The translations under genes and the position numbers were made by a program. Under the pieces are notes generated by a model, which was given only the letters and a program-made list of their open reading frames with translations, was not told where the DNA came from and ran no database searches. From UBA932 sp031548545 (GTDB lineage Bacteria > Bacteroidota > Bacteroidia > Bacteroidales > UBA932), in assembly GCA_031548545.1 (NCBI GenBank), contig JAVBQY010000001.1, positions 75,693 to 139,692 of the forward strand: a stretch of 64,000 bases of DNA. The letters are read 5' to 3'. Positions 35,309-44,013 of the stretch are shown here, in pieces. The number at the start of each line of letters is the position of its first letter. Within the stretch, counting starts at the first letter, position 1.

Positions 35309-36244
35309 ATGAGTACAGCATCCGAAAAAGTTAAATGTCTTATCATTGGCGGTGGACCGGCGGGTTATACCGCAGCCATCTACGCCTCTCGCGCAAATAT
35401 ACAAACAATTCTTTATGAAGGACTTCAGCCGGGCGGACAATTAACGACCACAACCGATGTCGAAAATTTCCCCGGTTATCCACAGGGTATTTCCGGCACG
35501 GAGATGATGATGCAGATCCGGGAGCAGGCAGGACGTTTCGGTGCGGAAATCCGGTTTGGTTCGGTAAGCAAGGCCGACCTTAGTCAACGGCCGTTTATTA
35601 TCACCATTGACGAGGCCCATACTATTGAAGCGGAGACACTTATCATAGCTACCGGAGCAACAGCCAAATACCTGGGACTCCCCTCGGAAGAAAAATACCG
35701 GGGCCAGGGCGTCTCGGCCTGCGCCACCTGCGACGGCTTCTTCTATAAAGGCCTGGACGTAGCAGTAGTAGGCGGAGGCGATACTGCCTGCGAAGAAGCG
35801 ATTTACCTCTCCAACATCTGTAAAAAAGTATACATGATCGTACGGCGGGATGTATTCCGCGCTTCTCAGGCCATGCAGAACCGCGTATTAAAAACGTCTA
35901 ATATTGAAGTCCTTTGGGAACATCAAACCAAGGAAATACTGGGCGGCACCAACGGGGTTACCGGCGCCTTACTGGTTAACAAAGCCGGAGAAGAAAAAAG
36001 AATTGATATCCAGGGCTTTTTCCTGGCCATAGGCCATACGCCCAATGCCTCGCTATTCACACCGGCGGTCAGCACCGATGGACTGGGCTACATTTGCACC
36101 AAACCCGGTACGGCGCGCACCAATGTCCCGGGTGTTTTTGCGGCCGGCGATGTCCAAGACCCCCATTACCGTCAAGCAATTACAGCGGCGGCATCGGGAT
36201 GTATGGCCGCCAAGGATGCGGATTTGTTCCTGAGCGAGCAATAG
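35309..36244 (+). CDS. trxB: Thioredoxin-disulfide reductase
   Basis: NADPH-dependent flavoprotein (311 aa) that reduces thioredoxin. The N-terminal FAD-binding GGGPAGYTAAIYASRA, the redox-active CATC in SACATCDGFF, the NADPH-binding GGGDTACEEA and the C-terminal FAD motif VFAAGDVQDP are all present in the usual order. Length is typical for the low-molecular-weight enzyme. It is the first plus-strand gene after the tRNA, and bamD begins 34 bp after its stop, so the two may be co-transcribed although a -7 box also lies in that gap. Confidence 0.95.
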   Translation: MSTASEKVKCLIIGGGPAGYTAAIYASRANIQTILYEGLQPGGQLTTTTDVENFPGYPQGISGTEMMMQIREQAGRFGAEIRFGSVSKADLSQRPFIITIDEAHTIEAETLIIATGATAKYLGLPSEEKYRGQGVSACATCDGFFYKGLDVAVVGGGDTACEEAIYLSNICKKVYMIVRRDVFRASQAMQNRVLKTSNIEVLWEHQTKEILGGTNGVTGALLVNKAGEEKRIDIQGFFLAIGHTPNASLFTPAVSTDGLGYICTKPGTARTNVPGVFAAGDVQDPHYRQAITAAASGCMAAKDADLFLSEQ

Positions 36245-36261
36245 ATTTTAAAAAAAATACC

Positions 36262-36269
36262 TACCTTTG
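36262..36269 (+). promoter_or_regulatory. -7 element immediately upstream of bamD
   Basis: TACCTTTG matches TAnnTTTG but lies only 9 bp before the bamD ATG at 36279, so a transcript from it would have almost no leader. No -33 TTTG is seen. Confidence 0.35.
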
Positions 36270-36278
36270 CGGCTTATT

Positions 36279-37082
36279 ATGAAATATAAACACTTAGTAT
36301 ATTCATTTGTAGTCACCGCGCTTGTGGTACTATCGGCGGCCTGTACCAGTTCTTTTGACAAGTTGATCAAGGGAAACGACCAGGAACTGAAGTACAAGAA
36401 GGCGTTGGAGTATTACGAAAACGGAAAATACGGTCGTGCAGCCCAGCTTTTCGACAATATTTTATTATACTTTCGTGGAAGCCAGCGCGATGATAGCGTC
36501 AACTTTTTCCTGGCCAAGAGTTATTACCTGGACGGCGATGTGATGTCATCCGCCCATTTCTTTGACCAGTTCCGCCAGACTTTCCCGCGCAGCAAATTTA
36601 CGGAAGAAGCCTACTATCTCCGTTGTGTCAGCCTCTACGGAATGACTTACCGGTCTTCACTTGACCCCAAACCGAGTAACCAGGCCCTGGCTGCCATGAA
36701 TGAGTTTATTTACCTGTACCCCTCTAACCAGTGGTTGAAAGAAACACAAGAGATGCAGGACGATTTGTTGGGCCGCCTGGATGAAAAAGCGTATAATTCG
36801 GCTGCACTCTATTATAAAATAGAAGACTACAAAGCGGCGATCATGGCCCTTAAAACCTCGCTCAAAGACAATCCGGGCACACGCTACCGCGAAGAAATCC
36901 TGTACCTGATTATGGCCTCCAGTTATCAACTGGCCAAGCACAGCGTTCCGGCGAAACAACGTGACCGCTACCAGGCCGTGATTGATGAATATTATAATAT
37001 CGCCGGGGAGTATCCCGAATCCAAATACAAAAATGAGGTCAACGATATGCACCGGAAAGCCCTCGATTTTTTAGCCCAGTAA
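36279..37082 (+). CDS. bamD: Outer-membrane protein assembly factor BamD
   Basis: A 267-residue lipoprotein (LSAACTSS, cysteine about residue 22) with TPR-like helices, part of the BAM complex that inserts beta-barrel proteins into the outer membrane. Typical segments are ALEYYENGKYGRAAQLFDNIL, SVNFFLAKSYYLDG and FPRSKFTEEAYYLR. The open frame extends upstream to a TTG at 36267, but the ATG at 36279 (MKYKHLVYSF) begins the signal peptide. rpoZ follows 17 bp downstream. Confidence 0.92.
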   Translation: MKYKHLVYSFVVTALVVLSAACTSSFDKLIKGNDQELKYKKALEYYENGKYGRAAQLFDNILLYFRGSQRDDSVNFFLAKSYYLDGDVMSSAHFFDQFRQTFPRSKFTEEAYYLRCVSLYGMTYRSSLDPKPSNQALAAMNEFIYLYPSNQWLKETQEMQDDLLGRLDEKAYNSAALYYKIEDYKAAIMALKTSLKDNPGTRYREEILYLIMASSYQLAKHSVPAKQRDRYQAVIDEYYNIAGEYPESKYKNEVNDMHRKALDFLAQ

Positions 37083-37099
37083 TAATATACATTCTATAT

Positions 37100-37438
37100 A
37101 TGGAAAAAGAAAAAAAAGCAAATGTCCCCGTAAGTACTGTTACCCGTGACGTGATCCGGCTCTCTGAGCCCATCGGCAATGTGTATGAGACTACGATGAT
37201 TATTGCCAAACGCGCGAACCAAATTGCCGCCGAAACCAAACAGGAACTGAACCGTAAGTTGGAAGAATTCTCCAGCTATACCGACAATCTGGAAGAAACG
37301 TTCGAAAACCGTGAGCAAATTGAAATATCCCGCTACTACGAACGTCAGCCCAAGCCCACGTTAATTGCCGTACAGGAACTCATGGAAGGGAAAATCTACT
37401 ACCGCAAGATAGAAGAACGTCCCGAAGAAAAAAAATAA
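37100..37438 (+). CDS. rpoZ: RNA polymerase omega subunit
   Basis: A 112-residue protein of the Bacteroidetes RpoZ/omega type, which helps assemble RNA polymerase. The segment GNVYETTMIIAKRANQIAAE corresponds to the conserved omega core, and the PTLIAVQELMEGKIYYRKIEE tail is typical of the phylum. It lies between bamD and coaBC, the same order as in many Bacteroidetes. The gene ends in a run of eight A before the stop, harmless in frame. Confidence 0.92.
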   Translation: MEKEKKANVPVSTVTRDVIRLSEPIGNVYETTMIIAKRANQIAAETKQELNRKLEEFSSYTDNLEETFENREQIEISRYYERQPKPTLIAVQELMEGKIYYRKIEERPEEKK

Positions 37439-37462
37439 GCCCTTTACGGGAACACAGATTTT

Positions 37463-38686
37463 ATGCTTGAAGGAAAACACATATTACTCGGCATAACCGG
37501 AAGCATAGCCGCCTATAAAGCAGCTATGCTCATTCGTTTATTGACCAAGGCCGGCGCTGAGGTGCAAGTGTTGATGACACCCATGGCCAAGCAGTTCATT
37601 ACCCCGCTGACTATGGCCACCTTATCCAAGCATCCTATACTGGTGGACTTCTATAACCCTGAAAACGGCGATTGGAATAGCCATATCAGCCTCGGGGAAT
37701 GGGCAGACTACTACCTTATCGCTCCGGCCTCGGCCAACACCTTGGCCAAAATGGCTAACGGCATAGCCGATAACCTGGTGCTCACCACCTACCTCTCCGC
37801 CCGCTGCCCGGTAATCATCGCGCCGGCCATGGACTTTGCCATGTTTGAGCATCCGGCCACCCAGCGTAACCTCTCTTCATTACAAAGCAACGGGGTCCAC
37901 GTTATCACGCCGACCAGCGGAAGTCTGGCCAGCGGCCTGGAAGGACAAGGACGCATGGAAGAGCCCGAAAAAATAGTGACCTGGCTCGAACAGCTGGAAC
38001 AGCAGTTGTCCGCAAAAAAAAAAAAACTTGAGGGACTGAAGGTATTAATTACCGCCGGTCCTACCTACGAAGCCATTGACCCCGTACGTTTCATCGGCAA
38101 CCACTCTTCCGGTAAAATGGGCTACGCCCTGGCCGAGGTACTGGCAAAACACGGCGCCCATGTCAGCTTAGTCAGCGGACCCACTCCATTGAAAACGACA
38201 AACCCCGGCATTACGGTGCAGCCTGTGGTCTCCGCCCATGACATGTTTATGGCCACCGGGCAGGCCTTTACCCACTGTGATATCGCCGTATTCTGCGCCG
38301 CCGTGGCCGATTTCACACCGGCACAGCCTTCCGCCAAGAAGATTAAACGCGGAAAAGAAGCATTAACCATACAATTGGAACCTACGGTCGATATAGCCGC
38401 CACACTCGGAAAACAGAAGAAAGCCGGGCAGCACATCATCGGCTTTGCCCTGGAAACCAATGACGAAACAGCCAACGCCATCAAAAAGATGAGCAACAAG
38501 AACCTCGATATGGTGGTGCTCAACTCGCTCAATGACCAGGGCGCAGGCTTTGGCACCGAGACCAACAAGGTTACTTTTTTATACCCGGACGGACGGACCG
38601 TAAATTTCGACCTGAAATCGAAACAAGAGGTCGCGGAAGATATTGCGGAGGCGATAGAGGAATTGATACGAAAAAATCAAACATGA
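37463..38686 (+). CDS. coaBC: Bifunctional phosphopantothenoylcysteine decarboxylase/synthetase
   Basis: A 407-residue coenzyme A biosynthesis enzyme. Residues 1-183 are the flavin-dependent decarboxylase CoaC (LGITGSIAAYKAAML, the active-site histidine in WNSHISLGEWAD, PAMDFAMFEHPAT). Residues 190-407 are the CTP-dependent synthetase CoaB (ITAGPTYEAIDPVRFIGNHSSGKMG, AAVADFTP). The linker is encoded by 13 consecutive A (38014-38026; GCA followed by four AAA codons, residues 184-188). One extra A or one lost A leads to TGA within two to five codons, leaving a CoaC-only protein. Its stop overlaps the DUF4835 start by 4 bp. Confidence 0.95.
   Translation: MLEGKHILLGITGSIAAYKAAMLIRLLTKAGAEVQVLMTPMAKQFITPLTMATLSKHPILVDFYNPENGDWNSHISLGEWADYYLIAPASANTLAKMANGIADNLVLTTYLSARCPVIIAPAMDFAMFEHPATQRNLSSLQSNGVHVITPTSGSLASGLEGQGRMEEPEKIVTWLEQLEQQLSAKKKKLEGLKVLITAGPTYEAIDPVRFIGNHSSGKMGYALAEVLAKHGAHVSLVSGPTPLKTTNPGITVQPVVSAHDMFMATGQAFTHCDIAVFCAAVADFTPAQPSAKKIKRGKEALTIQLEPTVDIAATLGKQKKAGQHIIGFALETNDETANAIKKMSNKNLDMVVLNSLNDQGAGFGTETNKVTFLYPDGRTVNFDLKSKQEVAEDIAEAIEELIRKNQT
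38014..38026 (+). other. 13-A homopolymer in the CoaC-CoaB linker (possible slippage site)
   Basis: A run of 13 A encodes the Lys4 linker of coaBC. In the +1 A frame the next codons are ACT-TGA; with one A missing they are AAC-TTG-AGG-GAC-TGA. Both alternative frames therefore stop at once. Runs of this length are known to cause transcriptional slippage in other bacteria. Confidence 0.6.
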
Positions 38687-39603
38687 AAAAAGTCTTATAT
38701 ATAGTTATATTGGCGCTCTGCTGCTGCGGCCTGTTACAGGCGCAGGAGTTGCGGTGCAACCTTAGCCTGAACACCTCTAAAATACAAGGGACGAACCAGT
38801 CTGTCTTCAACACCCTGCAAAAAGACCTGCGCGACTTCATCAACAACACGGCCTGGACCAACAACCGCTTTGCTTCCGATGAACGCATAGAATGCAATTT
38901 TTTCCTGACCATCACCGAGCAGCTCACCGCCAGCGAGTTCAAAGGTACGCTGCAGGTACAGTTAAGCCGGCCGGTGTACGGCACCACCTTCAACACGCCG
39001 GTACTCAACTTCCAGGACAATGAAATCAGCTTCACCTACATTGAGTACGACCCCATACAATTCAACGAACAGACCTATACCAGCGCGCTGTCTTCCATCT
39101 TCGCCTTTTACTGTTACATCATCCTGGGCCTGGACTATGATAGCTTCGCGCTCAACGGCGGCACCGAGTGGTTAAAAAAAGCCGAGCACATCGTCATCAA
39201 TGCACAAAATGCCAATGAAAAAGGCTGGCGCCCGTATGACGGATCGCGCAATAACCGTTATTGGATGATTGAGAACATGCTCAATTACAAATATGGCCCC
39301 GAACGCAGCGCCTATTACAAATACCACCGCCTGGGATTAGATGTGATGAGCAGCCGCATCAGCGAAGGACGCGATGCCGTGACTGAGGCCCTGCTGGATA
39401 TTCAACGCGTATACCGTGACCGGCCGGACACCTACCTCTTTTTCCTGAAGTTATTCTTCGATGCCAAAGCCGATGAGATTGTCAACATCTACCTTGAGGC
39501 GCCCGAACAGGAGCGCCTGCGCGTATACCAGATACTAATGGAAGTAGACAAGCTCAACGAAAAGAAATATACCAAACTGAAAGAACAAACCACTCCTTTT
39601 TAG
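38683..39603 (+). CDS. DUF4835 family exported protein (possible type IX secretion component)
   Basis: A 306-residue protein with a signal peptide (YIVILALCCCGLLQAQ) and the conserved beginning ELRCNLSLNTSKIQGTNQSVF of the DUF4835 family. The family is restricted to Bacteroidetes, and some annotations name it PorD of the type IX secretion system; I hold that name as likely but not certain. Its start overlaps the coaBC stop by 4 bp (ATGA), and recN starts one base after its stop, an order found in many Bacteroidetes. A T9SS cargo protein exists at 57822, so the organism should have the system. Confidence 0.85.
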   Translation: MKKVLYIVILALCCCGLLQAQELRCNLSLNTSKIQGTNQSVFNTLQKDLRDFINNTAWTNNRFASDERIECNFFLTITEQLTASEFKGTLQVQLSRPVYGTTFNTPVLNFQDNEISFTYIEYDPIQFNEQTYTSALSSIFAFYCYIILGLDYDSFALNGGTEWLKKAEHIVINAQNANEKGWRPYDGSRNNRYWMIENMLNYKYGPERSAYYKYHRLGLDVMSSRISEGRDAVTEALLDIQRVYRDRPDTYLFFLKLFFDAKADEIVNIYLEAPEQERLRVYQILMEVDKLNEKKYTKLKEQTTPF

Positions 39604-39604
39604 T

Positions 39605-41266
39605 ATGCTGCAAACACTGTCCATAGAAAACTATGCGCTGATTGAGAAACTGGATATCAGTTTCCCAAAGGGCTTAAGTATTATTACCGGCGAAACCGGT
39701 GCGGGCAAGTCCATCTTACTCGGCGGGCTCTCACTGATCCTTGGGCAACGCGCCGATATGGCGGTGCTCAAAGACAACACCCGCAATTGCGTGGTAGAAG
39801 CCGTTTTTGCAGTCGACGGATACGGGTTGCAGCCCTTTTTTGCAGACAATGACCTTGACTATGACCCCTCGACCAGCATCCGCCGGATCATCAGCCCCAA
39901 CGGAAAATCCCGCGCCTTCGTCAATGAGATACCCGTCACCCTGAGCGTATTGAAAGAACTGGGGGACAGGCTCATAGACATCCACTCACAGCACCAAAAC
40001 CTGCTGCTTTCCACCTCTTCTTTCCAGACCTCGGTCATCGACGCCCAGGCCGGCAATGCGGAGCTGCTCCAGGCCTACCAACAAGCCTACAAGGCTTACA
40101 CCGCCGCTGCGGAAGCCCTTACCGGATGGCAAACTAAGGCGCGGCAGGCCAAGGCCGACTACGACTACCTGCTCTTCCAGCATAATGAACTCAGCGCCGT
40201 ACAACTGAAGGCCGGAGAACAACAGGAATTGGAAGATGAACTCAAACAGCTCACCCACGCCGGCGATATTAAAACAGCGCTCACCAAGGTCAACCTGTTG
40301 TTATCCGGAGACGAATTCTCTACGGAGAACCTGCTGCGCGAAGCCACGCACAGTATGCAAAAGATTGCATCCGTGCTCAGCCCTGCGCAGGAACTGGCGG
40401 AACGCCTGAACTCCGCCCGCATCGAACTGCGTGACATCAACGATGAAATCGAAAGTCTCAACGGCAAGACGGAAGTAGCGCCGGAGCGGTTGGACTTCGT
40501 CGAAAACAGACTCAATACCATCTATTCCCTGCAACAGAAGCACCACCTCAACACCGTGGAAGAACTCATCGGCCTGCAGGAAGAACTACGCTCCCGGCTC
40601 AACAGCATTGAAAACTTCGACCAGACACTGGCCCAGCTGCAAAAGACGCACGACCTGCACTTCAATATGACGGACAGGCTGGCCGGGCAGCTCTCCACCG
40701 GACGGCAACAAGCGGCGCCGGGTATCGAAAAGCACATCTGTGACATGCTGCGCGACTTAGGCATGCCGCACGCCCTGTTCCGCGTAGTCATCGGCGAGGC
40801 GGACAGCTACCACGCCAAAGGTAAAAATACGGTTTCCTTTCTGTTCTCCGCCAACAAGGAGATGCCGCCCCAGGAACTGACGCGCGTGGCCTCCGGCGGG
40901 GAAATATCCCGTGTAATGCTGTGCCTGAAATCACTGATGGCCCGTAGCAGCGGACTGCCTACGATGATATTTGACGAGATTGACACCGGTGTTTCGGGGG
41001 ACATTGCCGACAAGATGGGGGCTATTGTGCATGACCTCTCCCAAACCATCCAGGTAATTAACATCACCCACCTGCCGCAGGTGGCCAGCAAGGGCAAGGC
41101 CCACTTCAGCGTTTACAAGGAAGAAAACGCCGCCGGCGCTACCGTCACCAAAGTCAGGATGCTTAGCCCCGACGAGCGCGTCATGGCGATTGCGCGTATG
41201 CTCAGCGGCCGCAACGTTAGCCAGGCGGCCGTGGACAACGCCCGGGAATTACTACAAAACACTTAA
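39605..41266 (+). CDS. recN: DNA repair protein RecN
   Basis: A 553-residue SMC-like ATPase that acts in repair of DNA double-strand breaks. Walker A is GETGAGKS near residue 30; the signature VASGGEISRVMLCLKSL and Walker B TMIFDEIDTGVSG lie near residues 430-460, and INITHLPQVAS follows. The middle is a long coiled coil (about 150-350), as expected. Full length and intact. It follows DUF4835 after one base and precedes the nagB-like gene by 14 bp. Confidence 0.95.
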   Translation: MLQTLSIENYALIEKLDISFPKGLSIITGETGAGKSILLGGLSLILGQRADMAVLKDNTRNCVVEAVFAVDGYGLQPFFADNDLDYDPSTSIRRIISPNGKSRAFVNEIPVTLSVLKELGDRLIDIHSQHQNLLLSTSSFQTSVIDAQAGNAELLQAYQQAYKAYTAAAEALTGWQTKARQAKADYDYLLFQHNELSAVQLKAGEQQELEDELKQLTHAGDIKTALTKVNLLLSGDEFSTENLLREATHSMQKIASVLSPAQELAERLNSARIELRDINDEIESLNGKTEVAPERLDFVENRLNTIYSLQQKHHLNTVEELIGLQEELRSRLNSIENFDQTLAQLQKTHDLHFNMTDRLAGQLSTGRQQAAPGIEKHICDMLRDLGMPHALFRVVIGEADSYHAKGKNTVSFLFSANKEMPPQELTRVASGGEISRVMLCLKSLMARSSGLPTMIFDEIDTGVSGDIADKMGAIVHDLSQTIQVINITHLPQVASKGKAHFSVYKEENAAGATVTKVRMLSPDERVMAIARMLSGRNVSQAAVDNARELLQNT

Positions 41267-41280
41267 TAACAAACAACTAT

Positions 41281-42093
41281 ATGCGCTTAATTATCCAAGA
41301 CAACTACGAACAAATATCCAAATGGGCTGCGGCCTACATCGTACAGAAAATAAAAAAATTCAAGCCATCGGCCACCAAGCCTTTCATACTCGGACTGCCC
41401 ACCGGCTCTTCGCCCCTGGGTGTTTACCATGAGTTGATCCGTCTGCACAAAGAAGGACAGCTATCGTTCAAATATGTGGTTACTTTTAATATGGATGAGT
41501 ATGTAGGCCTGCCCAAGACACATCCCGAGAGCTATTACTCCTATATGTGGAATAATTTTTTCAGCTGTATCGATATTCCCAAAAACAATGTCAACATTCT
41601 TAACGGCAACGCCAAGGACCTGGATGAAGAATGCCGTAAATACGAAGAAAAAATCAGGAGCTACGGCAAGATCCACCTCTTTATGGGCGGCATAGGCCCC
41701 GACGGGCACATTGCCTTTAACGAACCGGCTTCTTCCCTTTCTTCGCGCACCCGCGTAAAAACCCTTACCGACGACACCCGCATTGCCAACTCCCGTTTCT
41801 TTGAAAACGACATCAATAAGGTACCTAAAACCGCCCTTACCGTAGGGGTAGGCACCGTAATGGATGCCGAAGAAGTGCTGATCCTTGTAAACGGCCACAG
41901 CAAGGCCCGCGCCCTGCGTTATGCCGTAGAAGAAGGCGTGAACCACATGTGGACCATCAGCGCATTGCAGCTGCACCCCAAAGGCATTATCGTATGTGAC
42001 GAGGCGGCTACCATGGAGCTCCGGGTGGGTACTGTGAAATATTTCAAAGAAATTGAAAGCGCCAACCTCAACGCTAAAAACCTGATAAAATAA
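41281..42093 (+). CDS. nagB: Glucosamine-6-phosphate deaminase
   Basis: A 270-residue enzyme that converts glucosamine 6-phosphate to fructose 6-phosphate and ammonia, linking amino-sugar use with glycolysis. Family motifs are LGLPTGSSPLGVY, the catalytic FNMDEYVGL, GGIGPDGHIAFNEPASS and VGTVMDAEEVLI. Length is the usual one. It is tightly packed in the recN operon, and the next frame starts after a single base at a TTG codon. Confidence 0.93.
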   Translation: MRLIIQDNYEQISKWAAAYIVQKIKKFKPSATKPFILGLPTGSSPLGVYHELIRLHKEGQLSFKYVVTFNMDEYVGLPKTHPESYYSYMWNNFFSCIDIPKNNVNILNGNAKDLDEECRKYEEKIRSYGKIHLFMGGIGPDGHIAFNEPASSLSSRTRVKTLTDDTRIANSRFFENDINKVPKTALTVGVGTVMDAEEVLILVNGHSKARALRYAVEEGVNHMWTISALQLHPKGIIVCDEAATMELRVGTVKYFKEIESANLNAKNLIK

Positions 42094-42094
42094 C

Positions 42095-42838
42095 TTGTTC
42101 GACGAGGTCCTTCATAAGTTAGGCCGGTTTTTCCGCGAACACCGCGCCGGTATCTACGCCACCATTTCCCTGCATTTGCTGGTGATGATCGTCTTTTTGT
42201 TGTATAATATCCATACGGTTACCGAAGCGGTTTCTTCTTTCGTCTTTGATTTTTCAAAGCAGGAGGAAAAAGCCGCCCGGGAACAAAAAGAAGAACGGCG
42301 TAAAACTTTTGAAAAAGAACTCGACAAGATTACCGCTACCGCCTCACGCAGGGACGCCCCCCGCAATGTGGCGGTAGACAAGTCTCAGCAGGCGCTGAAA
42401 GACGACCGCCATACCAACCCCTCCTCCATTTACGACGAAGCGCGCAAAGTGCAGGAGCGGCTCGATGCCTCGCGCCGCGCCGTCCAGCAACAACAGGGCG
42501 GAGACGTAGTACCCGTGGGGGCGGCCGCCACAGCTGCTGCAAAAACAGAAAACTATAAAGGCCCCTCGGTGCTCAGCTATGACCTGGGCGGTCGTAAGGC
42601 GATGCGCATGCCTGTACCCGTATACCAATGCGAGGGCGGTGGCGACGTAACCGTCCTCATAGAAGTAGACCGGAAGGGCTATGTGGTCAATACCCAGATC
42701 AAGGTCTCCGGATCGGTAGATAACCAATGCCTGCACGATGCCGCCAAACGGGCCGCCAGAACCACCCGGTTCGCCGCCTCTGCCAATGCTCCGCAACGGC
42801 AGAAAGGGTATATTGTGTATCGGTTTATAAAGCAGTAA
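42095..42838 (+). CDS. TonB-like energy transducer, TTG start
   Basis: A 247-residue protein with one N-terminal membrane helix (ATISLHLLVMIVFLLYNI, about 21-38), a charged Lys/Glu/Arg-rich middle likely to span the periplasm, and a C-terminal TonB-like domain (GGDVTVLIEVDRKGYVVNTQIKVSG, HDAAKRAARTTRF). It probably links the inner membrane to outer-membrane receptors, though no ExbBD genes are near. The start is read as TTG at 42095, one base after the nagB stop, because the first in-frame ATG falls inside the membrane helix. It is convergent with lpxK 13 bp away. Confidence 0.75.
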   Translation: MFDEVLHKLGRFFREHRAGIYATISLHLLVMIVFLLYNIHTVTEAVSSFVFDFSKQEEKAAREQKEERRKTFEKELDKITATASRRDAPRNVAVDKSQQALKDDRHTNPSSIYDEARKVQERLDASRRAVQQQQGGDVVPVGAAATAAAKTENYKGPSVLSYDLGGRKAMRMPVPVYQCEGGGDVTVLIEVDRKGYVVNTQIKVSGSVDNQCLHDAAKRAARTTRFAASANAPQRQKGYIVYRFIKQ

Positions 42839-42864
42839 TGCCGCACCGCGCTTAGTGGTGCAGA
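42839..42864. terminator. Small hairpin between convergent genes
   Basis: GCACCGC/GTGGTGC (7 bp with one wobble pair, loop of 5) lies in the gap between the TonB-like gene and lpxK and reaches into the lpxK end. There is no T run, so it is a weak terminator candidate for both strands. Confidence 0.3.
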
Positions 42865-43925
42865 ATGGTGTTGCGTTTATTTTTCAGCACATAATTGGTA
42901 ATAAAGCGGGTAAACCGCTCGCCCTCGGCTGCAGAAAGGAAGGAGACCCGGATGGGTATATAGAACAACCGCTTGCGTACCTCCTCACTACAATATTCGG
43001 CGGCCATACGCAAACGCTGGGCGTCTTTTTCGGTAGTGAATACCGGCAGGCCCGGATGGACGGCTACTGCCGTGTTGATGGAGGCGATGTCCCTTTTGGT
43101 GAAGGCGTGGTGGTCCGGGAACCGAAGGTGTTGCTTCACCTGGCTATAGGTGGACAGATGCGCTATGAAAGGATCCGGATGGGCAATACCGGTAAGCGCA
43201 ACCGTATGTTTTACGGTAAGCGGCAGACTCGCCCCGGGAAACACCGGTTGCGGAAGGCCGTACTCCAAACCGGTAAAATACAAACACTGGTAAGGGTATA
43301 AGGCCATTTTTTTAATCATTACGCGCAACTCTATAGGCTGCATCTTAGCCGGGCACTTGGTCACAATCACCACGTCGGCGCGGTGTTTCTGACTCAGGCT
43401 GTCGCGCAGGCGTCCATAGGGCAGATAGTGATCCTGGGTGATGGGCTGGTTATAGTCCACCAGCAGGATGGAGAGCGAAGGTTTTACACGGCGATGCTGA
43501 TAGGCGTCATCAAGAATAACAGCCCCCAGGCGATCGACATCCTGCACCAGACGGCGGATCCCGGCTACCCGGTCGGCATCCACCGCCACGGTCACCTTAG
43601 GATATTTACATTTCATCTGCAGGGGCTCGTCGCCGGCAGATGCTACCGTGTCGGTCGTTTCCACATAACGGAAACCGCGGGTTGAACGTTTGTAGCCACG
43701 CGAGAGTACGGCTACATTCAGTTTATCTTTCAGGAGCGCTACCAGCAGTTCGGTATGCGGGGTCTTACCGGTCCCGCCTACCGTAATGTTACCCACGGTA
43801 ATCACAGGCATATCAAACTCTACGGATTTAAAGACCTTCCAGTCATATAATTTATTCCGCACCCACACTACCGAAGCGTAGAGCAGGCTCAAAGGATACA
43901 GAAATATGGCTGTCAGCATGTGCAT
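42852..43925 (-). CDS. lpxK: Tetraacyldisaccharide 4'-kinase
   Basis: A 357-residue inner-membrane kinase that phosphorylates the lipid A precursor disaccharide. The N-terminal membrane segment (AIFLYPLSLLYASVVWVRN) is followed by a P-loop in ITVGGTGKTPHTELLV, and a second conserved stretch VVIVTKCP and ITKEDAQRL-like TTEKDAQRLR. Length and order of motifs are normal. A second Met (residue 3) could also be the start. It is divergent from upp, and the two share a control region of about 90 bp. Confidence 0.93.
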   Translation of the reverse strand: MHMLTAIFLYPLSLLYASVVWVRNKLYDWKVFKSVEFDMPVITVGNITVGGTGKTPHTELLVALLKDKLNVAVLSRGYKRSTRGFRYVETTDTVASAGDEPLQMKCKYPKVTVAVDADRVAGIRRLVQDVDRLGAVILDDAYQHRRVKPSLSILLVDYNQPITQDHYLPYGRLRDSLSQKHRADVVIVTKCPAKMQPIELRVMIKKMALYPYQCLYFTGLEYGLPQPVFPGASLPLTVKHTVALTGIAHPDPFIAHLSTYSQVKQHLRFPDHHAFTKRDIASINTAVAVHPGLPVFTTEKDAQRLRMAAEYCSEEVRKRLFYIPIRVSFLSAAEGERFTRFITNYVLKNKRNTILHH

Positions 43926-43944
43926 AACTGAAACAATAGGCCTA

Positions 43945-43952
43945 CAAATTTA
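43945..43952 (-). promoter_or_regulatory. -7 element of lpxK
   Basis: The minus strand reads TAAATTTG, matching TAnnTTTG, 19 bp before the lpxK ATG. No TTTG is found 19-21 bp further upstream. Confidence 0.4.
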
Positions 43953-43959
43953 GTATTTT

Positions 43960-43992
43960 TTTGGGTATAAAGTCTAAAAAACAGTATATTTG
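43960..43992 (+). promoter_or_regulatory. Promoter of upp
   Basis: TTTG (43960-43963), 21 bp, TATATTTG (43985-43992) fits the Bacteroidetes consensus. Transcription should start near 44000, which supports the upp ATG at 44014 over the TTG at 43990. Confidence 0.65.
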
Positions 43993-44013
43993 TCGAAATA
44001 TAGTAAAATAAAT

